This document shows, piece by piece, positions 16,745 through 24,493 of a DNA stretch of 64,000 bases. The position numbers and the translations under genes were made by a program. The stretch comes from TK10-74A sp965263065 (GTDB taxonomy: Bacteria > Chloroflexota > Dehalococcoidia > Bin125), in the NCBI GenBank assembly GCA_965263065.1, contig CBDHGH010000003.1, positions 496,001 to 560,000 on the forward strand, given 5' to 3'. Under the pieces are notes generated by a model, which worked only from the letters and a program-made list of their open reading frames with translations, made no database searches and was not told the origin of the DNA. Position 1 is the stretch's first letter; each line of letters starts with the position of its first letter.

Positions 16745-18051
16745 ACGATGCTCCCACTGCCGTTCCCGGCGGCGGCGGCGGCGGCGCGGGCGGCGGCTTC
16801 CGCTTCCGCCTGCTTCTTGATCTTCGACAGGCGGAAGCCCTTGGGGTCCATCTGACCGGTCTCGCGGCGCTCCTGCACGGTGGGCAGCAGCGGCGGCGGC
16901 AGCTTGTCGCGCTTGTAGCCGGCCAGGCGCTGCAGCAGCGGCTTGCTGCGCGGCGCGTCCGAGACGGGACGGGTCTCCAGCCAGCCGTCGTCGAGGCAGG
17001 CCTGGAAGGCCTCGTGTCCGGCCTCGGTGCGCACGACGGTGTAGGTCCAGCCGTCCAGCCCGATGCCGCCCGCGCCGATGTCGGCCTGATCGGTGGAGTA
17101 GTCCTGGCAGTACAGGCAGGCCGGGCGGGCGTACTGCTGGAACTCCTTCAGCGATCGCTGCTCGACCACGCCGTCGGTGAAGCGGATGATCACCTTGCCC
17201 TTGATGTTGATGTTGTCGATCTCTTTGCGGTCGCGGCCGTAGTCGCGCGCCAGCGCGGCGATCGACTCGTGCGTGAAGGCCTCGGAGCAGAACAGCCCCA
17301 GCACGAGCTTGATGTTCTCGCGGTACCACTTGTTCATCGCCAGGCGGATGCCGGAGTGCTGCTGCTGCCGCACGCCGTCGACCTGGCAGGGCACGCCGAC
17401 CACGGCGATCGGCTTGATGTCCTTCTCGATCGCCTCGCTCAGGGCCACGGTGTTGGGTGAGTACGTGTAGCGCGATCCGCGCGCGTTCAGGATCTCGTCC
17501 GGCGTGGTGGCCAGCAGCTGTGTTCCCACTTGGGGGTCGTGCGGCAGGATGTCGCCGATGACGGCGCCCTTGATGCCGCCCTGCTCCAGCTGGTGCAGCA
17601 GGATGGCGCTGATCAGCCCCCCGTCCTGGGCGCGGGCCGCGATCTCGGGCTTGGTCGCGCGGACCAGGCACTCGTAGGCGTAGACGCCGTAGCCCTCGTC
17701 GAGCTTGGGCTCGCGGTAGTGCATGACGTCGGCGATCGTGTGGTCGGGCGGGCTGAGCACCGGGCAGACGTCGGCGCAGAGCACGCAGTGCACGCAGGCA
17801 TCGGGGCGGGTGTCCACCGGCTCCTCGCCCACGTAATCGAAGACGTCGGTGGGGCAGATCGTGACGCAGGCCGCGCAGCCGACGCACTTGCCCGTGTCGA
17901 CGACCTCGCGCATGAGGAAGTCGTAGGCGTCGAAGCCGCCGCGGTTGATCTCCGTGCGCCAGGCGAAGGCCCACTCGGAGGGGGGCGTGCCGCCGTCGAC
18001 GAGGGATCGGTAGCGAGCGAGCACCGCGTCGGAGCGCGCCAGATCGACCAT
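16741..18051 (-). CDS. FrhB-type coenzyme F420 hydrogenase/dehydrogenase beta-subunit family protein with two 4Fe-4S motifs
   Basis: This 436-residue protein has a ferredoxin-like N-terminal part with two cysteine sets, C56-x2-C59-x2-C62-x3-C66 and C86-x2-C89-x2-C92-x3-C96. These are followed by FrhB N and C domains: GGLISAILLHQLEQGGIKGAV, VVGVPCQVDGVR, LVLGLFCSEAFTHE and INIKGKVIIRFTDG. FrhB proteins bind FAD and iron-sulfur clusters and pass electrons between a partner and F420 or ferredoxin. GGGGAG lies 6 bases before the chosen ATG at 18051; the ATG at 18057 would leave no spacing. The C-terminus is a Lys then Ala-rich tail. Coupling to korA by ATGA overlap suggests that electrons from 2-oxoacid oxidation pass through this protein, possibly to F420. 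Confidence 0.88.
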   Translation of the reverse strand: MVDLARSDAVLARYRSLVDGGTPPSEWAFAWRTEINRGGFDAYDFLMREVVDTGKCVGCAACVTICPTDVFDYVGEEPVDTRPDACVHCVLCADVCPVLSPPDHTIADVMHYREPKLDEGYGVYAYECLVRATKPEIAARAQDGGLISAILLHQLEQGGIKGAVIGDILPHDPQVGTQLLATTPDEILNARGSRYTYSPNTVALSEAIEKDIKPIAVVGVPCQVDGVRQQQHSGIRLAMNKWYRENIKLVLGLFCSEAFTHESIAALARDYGRDRKEIDNINIKGKVIIRFTDGVVEQRSLKEFQQYARPACLYCQDYSTDQADIGAGGIGLDGWTYTVVRTEAGHEAFQACLDDGWLETRPVSDAPRSKPLLQRLAGYKRDKLPPPLLPTVQERRETGQMDPKGFRLSKIKKQAEAEAAARAAAAAAGNGSGSIV

Positions 18052-18065
18052 CGTCATCTCCCCAT

Positions 18066-18084
18066 TGCGACGCCGCGCGTCGCA
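18066..18084. promoter_or_regulatory. Inverted repeat upstream of the frhB-kor operon
   Basis: TGCGACG and CGTCGCA are separated by 5 bases and lie 15-33 bases upstream of the chosen start at 18051. This position fits an operator or a leader hairpin. There is no independent support for function. Confidence 0.35.
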
Positions 18085-18143
18085 TTCGAGCGCCCTACGG
18101 ACGCGCAGCACCGGCCAGTCGCGACGCGCGCAATTCTGGCACA

Positions 18144-18164
18144 GTGGCGAAACGGTATCGCCAC
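18144..18164. promoter_or_regulatory. Inverted repeat in the frhB/uppP divergent region
   Basis: GTGGCGA and TCGCCAC form a perfect 7-bp dyad around a 7-base spacer, in the middle of the 241-base gap between the divergent frhB-type and uppP genes. This is the expected place for a shared operator. It could also be chance in GC-rich DNA. Confidence 0.35.
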
Positions 18165-18292
18165 GGCTGGGTTTTGTCACGTACTCCGGCGACTTCCGCG
18201 CCGCGCCGCGGCGGTGGTCCCAGCGCGCGGCGCGCGAGACGATGGACGCGCACCGCGCCCGCCGGTGCGAGGGAAGGGCGGCCGGACAACCG

Positions 18293-19138
18293 ATGTCGAT
18301 TCTGGAGGTCATCGTTCTGGCCGTCGTGCAGGGGGTGACGGAGTTCCTGCCGGTGAGCAGCAGCGGTCACTTGGTCCTCGGGGCCTGGATTCTGGGCGCC
18401 GACGATCCCGGCGTCGCCTTCGACGTCGCGGTGCACGTGGGCACGCTGCTGGCGCTGCTGGTCGTCTTCCGGGCGGAGTGGTGGGCGATCGCACTGGGCC
18501 TCGTGGGGCGGGGCCTCGTGGGACGGCGCGCGGCCGGGGCGGGGGGCGCGGGGAGCAGCGGGCTGCCCCCGTCGCGACTGCTGACGCTGGTCATCCTGGC
18601 GACGCTGCCCCTGGCCGTCGTGGGCTTGGCCGTGCGCGACGCGCTGGACGGCCCGCTGCGCGACCCGACCTGGGTGGGCGCGTTCCTGATCGGCACGGGC
18701 GTGATGCTATGGGCCGCCGACCGCTTCGGCCGTCGCACGCGGGCGCTGGCGACGATCGGGGCGCGGGACAGCCTGCGCATCGGCGTCGCGCAGGCCGTGG
18801 CGGTGCTCCCGGGCGTCTCGCGATCGGGCATGTGCATGGCGGCCGGGATGCTGCACGACGTGACGCGGGAGGGGGCGGCGCTGTTCGCGCTCTATCTGGC
18901 GGCGCCGGCGATCGGCGGGGCGGGGCTGTGGGCCGCCTACCAACTGGCGGCGGACGGTGCGGAGGCCGGCGTCGGCCTGGGCGAGATGGCGCTGGGGGCG
19001 GCGGTGTCGTTCGGGGTGGCGGTGGTGGCCATCCGGGGGCTGTTGGCGCTGGTGCGGGCGCACTCGCTGCGGGTGTTCGTCGTCTACTGCCTGGCGGCGG
19101 GCGTCGCGGTGGTCGTCGCGCGGGCGTGGGGCTTGTAG
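18293..19138 (+). CDS. uppP: Undecaprenyl-diphosphatase
   Basis: This 281-residue polytopic membrane enzyme (UppP/BacA) dephosphorylates undecaprenyl diphosphate to recycle the lipid carrier for peptidoglycan and polysaccharide export. Both signature motifs are present: QGVTEFLPVSSSGHL (residues 13-27, with the catalytic Glu) and PGVSRSGM (about residue 178). Multiple hydrophobic segments alternate with short loops, and length is normal. The ATG at 18293 has GGA 6 bases upstream and gives the standard N-terminus; an upstream in-frame extension of about 75 residues is Arg-rich and not conserved in character. It is a single gene, divergent from the frhB-kor operon. Confidence 0.95.
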   Translation: MSILEVIVLAVVQGVTEFLPVSSSGHLVLGAWILGADDPGVAFDVAVHVGTLLALLVVFRAEWWAIALGLVGRGLVGRRAAGAGGAGSSGLPPSRLLTLVILATLPLAVVGLAVRDALDGPLRDPTWVGAFLIGTGVMLWAADRFGRRTRALATIGARDSLRIGVAQAVAVLPGVSRSGMCMAAGMLHDVTREGAALFALYLAAPAIGGAGLWAAYQLAADGAEAGVGLGEMALGAAVSFGVAVVAIRGLLALVRAHSLRVFVVYCLAAGVAVVVARAWGL

Positions 19139-19153
19139 CCGGGCCGACGCCTC

Positions 19154-19969
19154 TCAGCCCTGGCCGCGATCGCCGAGCAGGAACGCCTGGATGGACGGCA
19201 GCGCCGCCGGATCCTGCGCGAGGAACGGATGCCCGCCCTCGAAGAGGCGCAGCGCCGCGCCGGGGATCTGATCGGCGATCGCACGGGCGTTGGCGGGCGG
19301 CGCGATGCCGTCGTAGCGGCCGGCGCAGACCGCCACGGGCATCGACAGCTGGGGCAGGCGGTCATAGACGTCGTGATGGCGGCGCGCCTCGAGTTGCGCG
19401 ACCGCGCCCAGGGCCCGGCGTGGTTCGTCGGCCCCGACCGCCTGCGCGGCGAGGAAGTCCGCCTGCATGGCGCGCACCCGCTCCGTGTGCGCGGCCTGCC
19501 AGGCCGCGTCCTGGCGCGTGTCGGAGAGGGCCAGCATGGTGCGGAAGCGATCGAGCGGGCCGAGCGATTGCAGGTCGTGCAGCGGATAGGAGGGTCGCCC
19601 CGCGCCGCCGCTGGACGTGCAATTCAGCACCAGCCGATCGACCCGCGCCGGGTACCGCAGCGCGAACTCCTGCGCCACCATCCCCCCGAACGATGTCCCC
19701 ATCACGTGACAGCGCTCCCAGCCCAGCACGTCGAGCAGCGCCGCGGCGTCGTCGGCGTAGTCCTGCATCGTGTAGGGCGGATCGGAGATCGTCGTCCGGC
19801 CCAGGCCGCGCTGGTCGTACTGGAGCAGGGTGAAGCTGTCACGCAGCGGGGCGACGACGTTGGGACGGCGGCGCAGGTCGCCGCCGCTGCCGCTGATCGA
19901 GAGCAAACGCGGACCGGCCCCCTGCAGTTCGTAGTACATCCGCAGGTCCCGGACCTCGGCGAACGGCAT
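19154..19969 (-). CDS. Alpha/beta hydrolase
   Basis: This 271-residue alpha/beta-hydrolase has the nucleophile elbow GTSFGG (Ser93), a candidate acid in CAGRYDGIAPP (about Asp219), and the catalytic His in FEGGHPFL (about 247). The oxyanion-hole region SGSGGD near residue 26 and the YDQRG motif are typical of the esterase / enol-lactonase / C-C hydrolase branch. It lies 47 bases downstream of the E2 gene on the same strand. In AcoC-type E2 subunits of some acetoin dehydrogenases an alpha/beta-hydrolase domain follows the lipoyl domain, so this may be the same function as a separate polypeptide; that is inference. Confidence 0.88.
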   Translation of the reverse strand: MPFAEVRDLRMYYELQGAGPRLLSISGSGGDLRRRPNVVAPLRDSFTLLQYDQRGLGRTTISDPPYTMQDYADDAAALLDVLGWERCHVMGTSFGGMVAQEFALRYPARVDRLVLNCTSSGGAGRPSYPLHDLQSLGPLDRFRTMLALSDTRQDAAWQAAHTERVRAMQADFLAAQAVGADEPRRALGAVAQLEARRHHDVYDRLPQLSMPVAVCAGRYDGIAPPANARAIADQIPGAALRLFEGGHPFLAQDPAALPSIQAFLLGDRGQG

Positions 19970-20016
19970 GGCGCGCTCCTCAGATATGGGACGAGATACG
20001 GGACGCGATCGACGGC

Positions 20017-21390
20017 TCAGGGCAGGATCAGTTGCGCCGGCCGCTCCAGGATGCCCTTCACGTCGCGCAGGAACTCCGCCGCCGGCGCCCCGTCGACGAC
20101 GCGATGGTCGATCGTGAGGCTGAGCGTCATGAACGAGCGCCGCTCCACGTCGTTGCTCTCGCCGCGGAAGACGGGGCGCTCGCTGATCCGGCCGACGCCC
20201 AGGATCGCGGCCTGGGGCGGGTTGATGATCGGCGTGAACACGTCGATGCCGTACATGCCCAGCGAGGTGACGGTGAACGTGCCGCCCGTGAGGTCGTCCG
20301 CGCCCAGGCGGCGCTCGCGGGCCCGCACCGCGAGGTCGGCGCTGATCGGCGCGAGTTCGTCGAGCGGCAGGGCGTCGGTGTCGCGGGTGACCGGCACGAT
20401 GAGCCCCTCGTCCAACGCGACCGCGAACCCGACATGGATCTGCGGATGCAGCACGATCACGTCGTCGCGGAGCTCAGCGTTGAGGCGCGGATGCGCGCGC
20501 AGCGCGAGCGCGGCGGCCTTGATCACGAAGTCGGTGTAGGTGGGGCGCAGCCCGCGGTCGGCCCAGAGGTCGAGCAGCTCGCGGCGCAGGGCCACCGCGC
20601 GCGTCATGTCGACGTCCGTCGCCATGGTCAGTTGCGCCATCTCCTGCAGCGAGGCGTGCATGCGGCTGCCGATGGTGCGTCGCATGCCGCGGTAGGGGAA
20701 CGTCTCGGCGTCGGCTGGGGCCGGGGCCGGGGCCGCCGTCGCCAGTGCGGCCGCCGCCAGCGCGGCCTCGACGTCCTCGGTGACGATGCGCCCGCCGGGG
20801 CCGCTGCCGGTCAGGCCGGTGAGGTCCAGGTCGTGCTCGCGGGCCAGCCGCTTGGCGGCCGGGGAGGCCTTCACGGGGCCCGCCGGCGCCGGGGGCGCTG
20901 CCGCCGCTGCCGCCGCCTCCTCGACGTCCGTGCGCAGGATGCGGCCGCCGACGCCGCTGCCGCGGATCGTCGCCAGGTCCAGGCCGTGCGAGGCGGCCAG
21001 TCGCTTGACGGCGGGCGAGGCGCGTCCGGCGCCGCTCGGGGCGCCACCGGCTGCGCCGGCATCCGGGGCGGGGGCGGCCGCGGCCGCGGGGGCGCTCGCC
21101 GCGGCGGCGGGGGCTCGGGCAGTCGCCGGGGCGGCCACGGGGGCCGGCTCTTCGCCGGCGGCGAGGATCTGCGCGACGACGGTCCCGGCGTCCACGGTCT
21201 CCGTGGCGGCGACGAGGATGTGCAGCGTTCCCTCCGCTTCCGCCTGGACCTCGTAGTTGACCTTCTCCGTCTCGAAGGCGAAGAGCAGGTCGCCCGTCTG
21301 CACGGCGTCGCCCGATTGTTGGTACCACTCGGTGATCGTGCCCTCGACCATGGTCATGCCGAGCTTGGGAAGGATGACTGCGGTGGGCAT
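20017..21390 (-). CDS. Dihydrolipoamide acyltransferase (E2) with two peripheral subunit-binding domains
   Basis: This is the 457-residue E2 core of a 2-oxoacid/acetoin dehydrogenase complex. An N-terminal lipoyl domain (1-78) carries the lipoyl Lys43 in ETEKVNYE. An Ala/Pro linker leads to a subunit-binding domain at about 124-158 (SPAVKRLAASHGLDL ... GSGVGGRI), then a second one at about 175-208 (SPAAKRLAREHDLDL ... GSGPGGRI). The catalytic acyltransferase domain (about 230-457) ends with the active-site motif DHRVVDG (His429, Asp433). Two tandem subunit-binding domains after a single lipoyl domain are unusual, since one is the rule. Its start is 4 bases after the AcoX-like stop. No E3 gene is in the window. 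Confidence 0.93.
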   Translation of the reverse strand: MPTAVILPKLGMTMVEGTITEWYQQSGDAVQTGDLLFAFETEKVNYEVQAEAEGTLHILVAATETVDAGTVVAQILAAGEEPAPVAAPATARAPAAAASAPAAAAAPAPDAGAAGGAPSGAGRASPAVKRLAASHGLDLATIRGSGVGGRILRTDVEEAAAAAAAPPAPAGPVKASPAAKRLAREHDLDLTGLTGSGPGGRIVTEDVEAALAAAALATAAPAPAPADAETFPYRGMRRTIGSRMHASLQEMAQLTMATDVDMTRAVALRRELLDLWADRGLRPTYTDFVIKAAALALRAHPRLNAELRDDVIVLHPQIHVGFAVALDEGLIVPVTRDTDALPLDELAPISADLAVRARERRLGADDLTGGTFTVTSLGMYGIDVFTPIINPPQAAILGVGRISERPVFRGESNDVERRSFMTLSLTIDHRVVDGAPAAEFLRDVKGILERPAQLILP

Positions 21391-21394
21391 GGCG

Positions 21395-22372
21395 CTACTC
21401 CACGAAGAATCCGGCCTCCCGCGCGGCGAGGAGGCAGGCGTCGATATCGACCACGGGCGGTCCCGCGCGGGTGAGCCGCAGTTGCGCGGTCTGTCCGTCG
21501 GCCAGGAACACCTCGCGCTCGCCGTCGAAGGCGAGCAGCGCGGGCCCGGTCACGGGGACGATAGCAGCGATGTCGAGCCGCCGGACCCCCTCGATCGAGA
21601 CGGCGCGCAGCAGGCCGGGGGCGAGCGCCACCCGGACCGTGCGCGCGCCGTCGCCGCCGATGTGGAGGTGCAGGCCGGCGTCGTCGTCCGGGCCGATCGA
21701 CGTGATCGCCCCACCGATCGCGGCCAGGCCGACGGCGGCCGGATCGGCGCGCGTGAGGACGATCTCGCGCAGCGTGGCCGGATCCCAGATCGCGCGGCTG
21801 CCCACGATCGAGCCCGCCAGCACCGCGACGTCGATCAGCGCGACCTCCTGCCCGTCCGGCAGGCCGACCTCGATCAGCTTGCTGCGCGGCGCGACGGCGA
21901 CCGCATCGACCCGGCCGGTCGCGATCGCGGCAGCGGCAAGCCCCGCGACGGTGCTCTCGCGCGCGCTGGGGAAGACGTTGTTCGTGCCCGTGGAGAGCGG
22001 GATGAGCGGGACCGATGTCGTGCCCAGGGCGATGGCGCGGTTGGTGCCGTCGCCGCCCAGGCTGACGAGGCAGCCGGCCCCTTCCTCCGCCATGCGGCGT
22101 GCGGCGAGGGTGGTGTCCGCCGCGACGCCCCGGAACGCGCCGCAGAGCGGATCGAGCCGCAGCCGCAGCGCCTGGTCGCGGGCGGCGCGGGGCACCAGGT
22201 GCGATGGGTCGGGCATGTAGCGGACGCGCTCGACGCCGGCCGCGTCGAGCGCCAGCAGCAGCCGCCGGACGATGCGCACCTTCTCGTTCGCGCTGAAGAC
22301 GGAGGCGTGCGCGACCAGGCGGCGGATGTCGCGGCCGGCCGCGGGGTTGGCGATCAGGCCGACGCTGCGCAC
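21395..22372 (-). CDS. acoX: AcoX-like ATP-NAD kinase family protein
   Basis: This 325-residue protein of the NAD-kinase/diacylglycerol-kinase fold contains GLIANPAAG at the N-terminus and the nucleotide motif SLGGDGTNRA, with a later STGTNNVFP segment. In acetoin dehydrogenase operons such a gene, acoX, accompanies the E1 and E2 genes; its biochemical function is not established. The GTG at 22372 is used because it starts directly at the conserved VGLIANPAAG and lies 16 bases after the E1 beta stop. A longer in-frame start would be entirely inside E1 beta and Arg/Ser-rich. The Shine-Dalgarno sequence is weak, suggesting coupling to the preceding gene. Confidence 0.8.
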   Translation of the reverse strand: MRSVGLIANPAAGRDIRRLVAHASVFSANEKVRIVRRLLLALDAAGVERVRYMPDPSHLVPRAARDQALRLRLDPLCGAFRGVAADTTLAARRMAEEGAGCLVSLGGDGTNRAIALGTTSVPLIPLSTGTNNVFPSARESTVAGLAAAAIATGRVDAVAVAPRSKLIEVGLPDGQEVALIDVAVLAGSIVGSRAIWDPATLREIVLTRADPAAVGLAAIGGAITSIGPDDDAGLHLHIGGDGARTVRVALAPGLLRAVSIEGVRRLDIAAIVPVTGPALLAFDGEREVFLADGQTAQLRLTRAGPPVVDIDACLLAAREAGFFVE

Positions 22373-22388
22373 GCGGCCGGCGACCCCG

Positions 22389-23366
22389 CTAGACGCGGGC
22401 AGGGAGGATCTCGTCAACGGCCGCGATGATGTCGTCCGCGCCGGGCAGCCAGACCTTCTCCAGGGCGGGGCTGAACGGGACCGGGCTGAACGGCGCGCCC
22501 ACACGCTTGACGGGCGCGTCGAGGTAGTCGAAGGCCTGCTCCTGGATCGCGGCGGCGATCTCGGCGGCGAAGCCGCAGAACTGGACGCCCTCCTGCGCGA
22601 CGACGGCCCGGCTCGTCTTCTGCACCGAGGCGATGATCGTGTCCATGTCCAGCGGCGAGAGGGTGCGGGGGTCGACGACCTCCACGCTGACGCCCCGCTC
22701 GGCCAGTTGGTCGGCGGCGCGCTGCGCCTGCGAGACCATGTGGCCCGTGGCGACGACCGTGACGTCGCTGCCCTCGCGCTTGACCTCGGCCACTCCCAGG
22801 GGGATCGCGTAGGGCTCGTCGGGGACTTCGTCCCGTAGGGCCAAGTTGCGCTTGATCACGATGAAGATCACGGGGTTGTCGTCGCGGATCGCGCTGATCA
22901 GGAGGCCCTTGGTGTCGTAGGCGCTCGATGGCATGACGACTTTGAGGCCGGGGATATGGCAGAACCACGCCTCCAGGCTCTGGCTGTGCTGGGCGGCCAT
23001 GCTGAATCCCGCCCCGGCGGCGGTCGTGACGACGATGGGCAGCGTGGCCTTACCGCCGAACATGTACTTCATCTTGGCCATCTGATTGACCAGCTCGTCC
23101 ATGCAAACGCCCACGAAGTCCATGAACATGATCTCGATCACGGGGCGCAGGCCGGCCGCCGCCGCCCCCACCGCGAGCCCCGCGATGGCCGACTCGGAGA
23201 TGGGCGTGTCGATGACGCGGTCGCCGTAGACCTGCTTCAGCCCTTTCGAGGTGCCGAAGGCGCCGCCCACGCTCAGATCCTCGCCGGCGAAGAAGATGTC
23301 GGGGTCGCGGGTCATCTCCTGGCCCAGCGCCTCGGGGATGGCCTGTGTGACGGATTTGATAGGCAT
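22389..23366 (-). CDS. acoB: 2-oxoacid/acetoin dehydrogenase E1 component, beta subunit
   Basis: This 325-residue E1 beta subunit forms the TPP-dependent decarboxylase/dehydrogenase with the alpha subunit encoded just upstream. Typical motifs are GEDLSVGGAFG, DTPISESAIAGLAVGAA, the GGKATLPIVV loop and VVDPRTLSPLDMDTI, followed by the C-terminal transketolase-like domain with EGVQFCGFAAEI. The ATG at 23366 shares its A with the alpha stop codon (TGATG), so translation is coupled. The start is placed at MPIKSV, which is where the family's N-terminus normally begins. Context (AcoX, E2) favours acetoin dehydrogenase; pyruvate dehydrogenase remains possible. Confidence 0.92.
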   Translation of the reverse strand: MPIKSVTQAIPEALGQEMTRDPDIFFAGEDLSVGGAFGTSKGLKQVYGDRVIDTPISESAIAGLAVGAAAAGLRPVIEIMFMDFVGVCMDELVNQMAKMKYMFGGKATLPIVVTTAAGAGFSMAAQHSQSLEAWFCHIPGLKVVMPSSAYDTKGLLISAIRDDNPVIFIVIKRNLALRDEVPDEPYAIPLGVAEVKREGSDVTVVATGHMVSQAQRAADQLAERGVSVEVVDPRTLSPLDMDTIIASVQKTSRAVVAQEGVQFCGFAAEIAAAIQEQAFDYLDAPVKRVGAPFSPVPFSPALEKVWLPGADDIIAAVDEILPARV

Positions 23367-24355
23367 CAGGCGTACGCTCCTTCCGCAGCGGATTCGGTGT
23401 AGACATCGTCGAGGAGGAAGGCGGGATCGGCGTGTGGACTCGCTTCGGCGAAGTCCACGGCGTCCTCGATCCGCGCGCGCGTCTCCGACGTGATGCGGTC
23501 GATGTCGGCCTGCGTGAGCACGCCCATCTCCACGAGCCGGCGTGGGAACTGCTCGAGCGGGTCGCGCGCCTTCCAGGAGGCGACCTCGTCCGGGTCGCGG
23601 ACCAGCTTGCCGAAGTCGACGCCGACGTGGTCGTAGTAGCGATAGGTCTTGCATTCGAGCAGCGTGGGGCCCTCGCCGCGGCGCGCGCGGGCGATGGCCT
23701 CGCCGGCCGCTTCGTAGACCGCGAAGGCGTCCATGCCGTCGACGGTCACGCCGGGCATGTCGTACGAGGCGGCCCGGTCGGCGATGTCGTCGATCGGTTG
23801 GTGGTCGGCCTGCCGGGTCCATTCGCCGTAGAGATTGTTCTCGCAGACCAGGACGAGCGGCAGCCGGAAGAGCCCGGCCATGTTGGCCGCCTCGTGGAAG
23901 GTGCCCTCATTCGAGGCCCCGTCGCCGAAGAAGCAGACGGCGACGTTACCGTCCTTGCGGTAGTGGCAGGCGAAGGCGGCGCCCAGCGCGATGGGCGGGC
24001 CGGCGCCCACGATGCCGTTGGCCCCCAGCATGCCCAGGTCGAGGTCGGCGATATGCATCGAGCCGCCCTTGCCCTTGCAGTAGCCGGTCGACCGGCCGAA
24101 CAGTTCGGCGTACATGAACTTGGGGTCGCCCCCCTTGGCGAGCAGGTGTCCATGGCCGCGGTGCGTGGAGGTGATGTAGTCCTTGTTCGTGAGGTGGGTG
24201 CAGAGGCCCACCGCCACCGCCTCCTCGCCGCAGTAGAGATGGACCGCGCCCTTCGTGCGGTTCTCCTGCATCAGCCGTCCGCAGCGCTCGTCGAACTCGC
24301 GGAGCAGGACCATGCGTTCGTACATCTGGCGGAGCGTGTCGGGGGCGATGTCCAT
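23366..24355 (-). CDS. acoA: 2-oxoacid/acetoin dehydrogenase E1 component, alpha subunit
   Basis: This 329-residue E1 alpha subunit has the TPP-binding motif GDGASNEGTFHEAANMAGLFRLPLV ... ENN, an N-terminal VLLREFDERCGRLMQENRTKGAVHLYCGEEA segment and THRGHGHLLAKGGDP. The Arg/Ser phosphorylation-loop region of mitochondrial enzymes is absent, as usual for bacterial AcoA/PdhA. It is the first gene of the operon E1 alpha, E1 beta, AcoX-like, E2, hydrolase, all on the minus strand with 0-47 base gaps. The 138 bases upstream show no clear promoter. The enzyme would oxidatively cleave acetoin or a 2-oxoacid and load the acyl group onto the E2 lipoyl arm. Confidence 0.92.
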   Translation of the reverse strand: MDIAPDTLRQMYERMVLLREFDERCGRLMQENRTKGAVHLYCGEEAVAVGLCTHLTNKDYITSTHRGHGHLLAKGGDPKFMYAELFGRSTGYCKGKGGSMHIADLDLGMLGANGIVGAGPPIALGAAFACHYRKDGNVAVCFFGDGASNEGTFHEAANMAGLFRLPLVLVCENNLYGEWTRQADHQPIDDIADRAASYDMPGVTVDGMDAFAVYEAAGEAIARARRGEGPTLLECKTYRYYDHVGVDFGKLVRDPDEVASWKARDPLEQFPRRLVEMGVLTQADIDRITSETRARIEDAVDFAEASPHADPAFLLDDVYTESAAEGAYA

Positions 24356-24493
24356 GCTGTCTTTCCCAATCGGCGTCTGCCGGGAATCGACGCCTCTCCG
24401 GCGCCTGGGGGTGGGCCATCGAAGGCTAGGCCGGGAGGCGGGCGGGCGTCAACGGGAGGCGTGGCCCTTGCGATCCCGCTCCCGGTCCCGCCG

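Noticed and set aside
22373..22504. Longer AcoX-like start inside the E1 beta gene
   Set aside because: The extension is Arg/Ser-rich and antagonistic to the conserved E1 beta frame; the GTG at 22372 begins right at the family's N-terminal motif.
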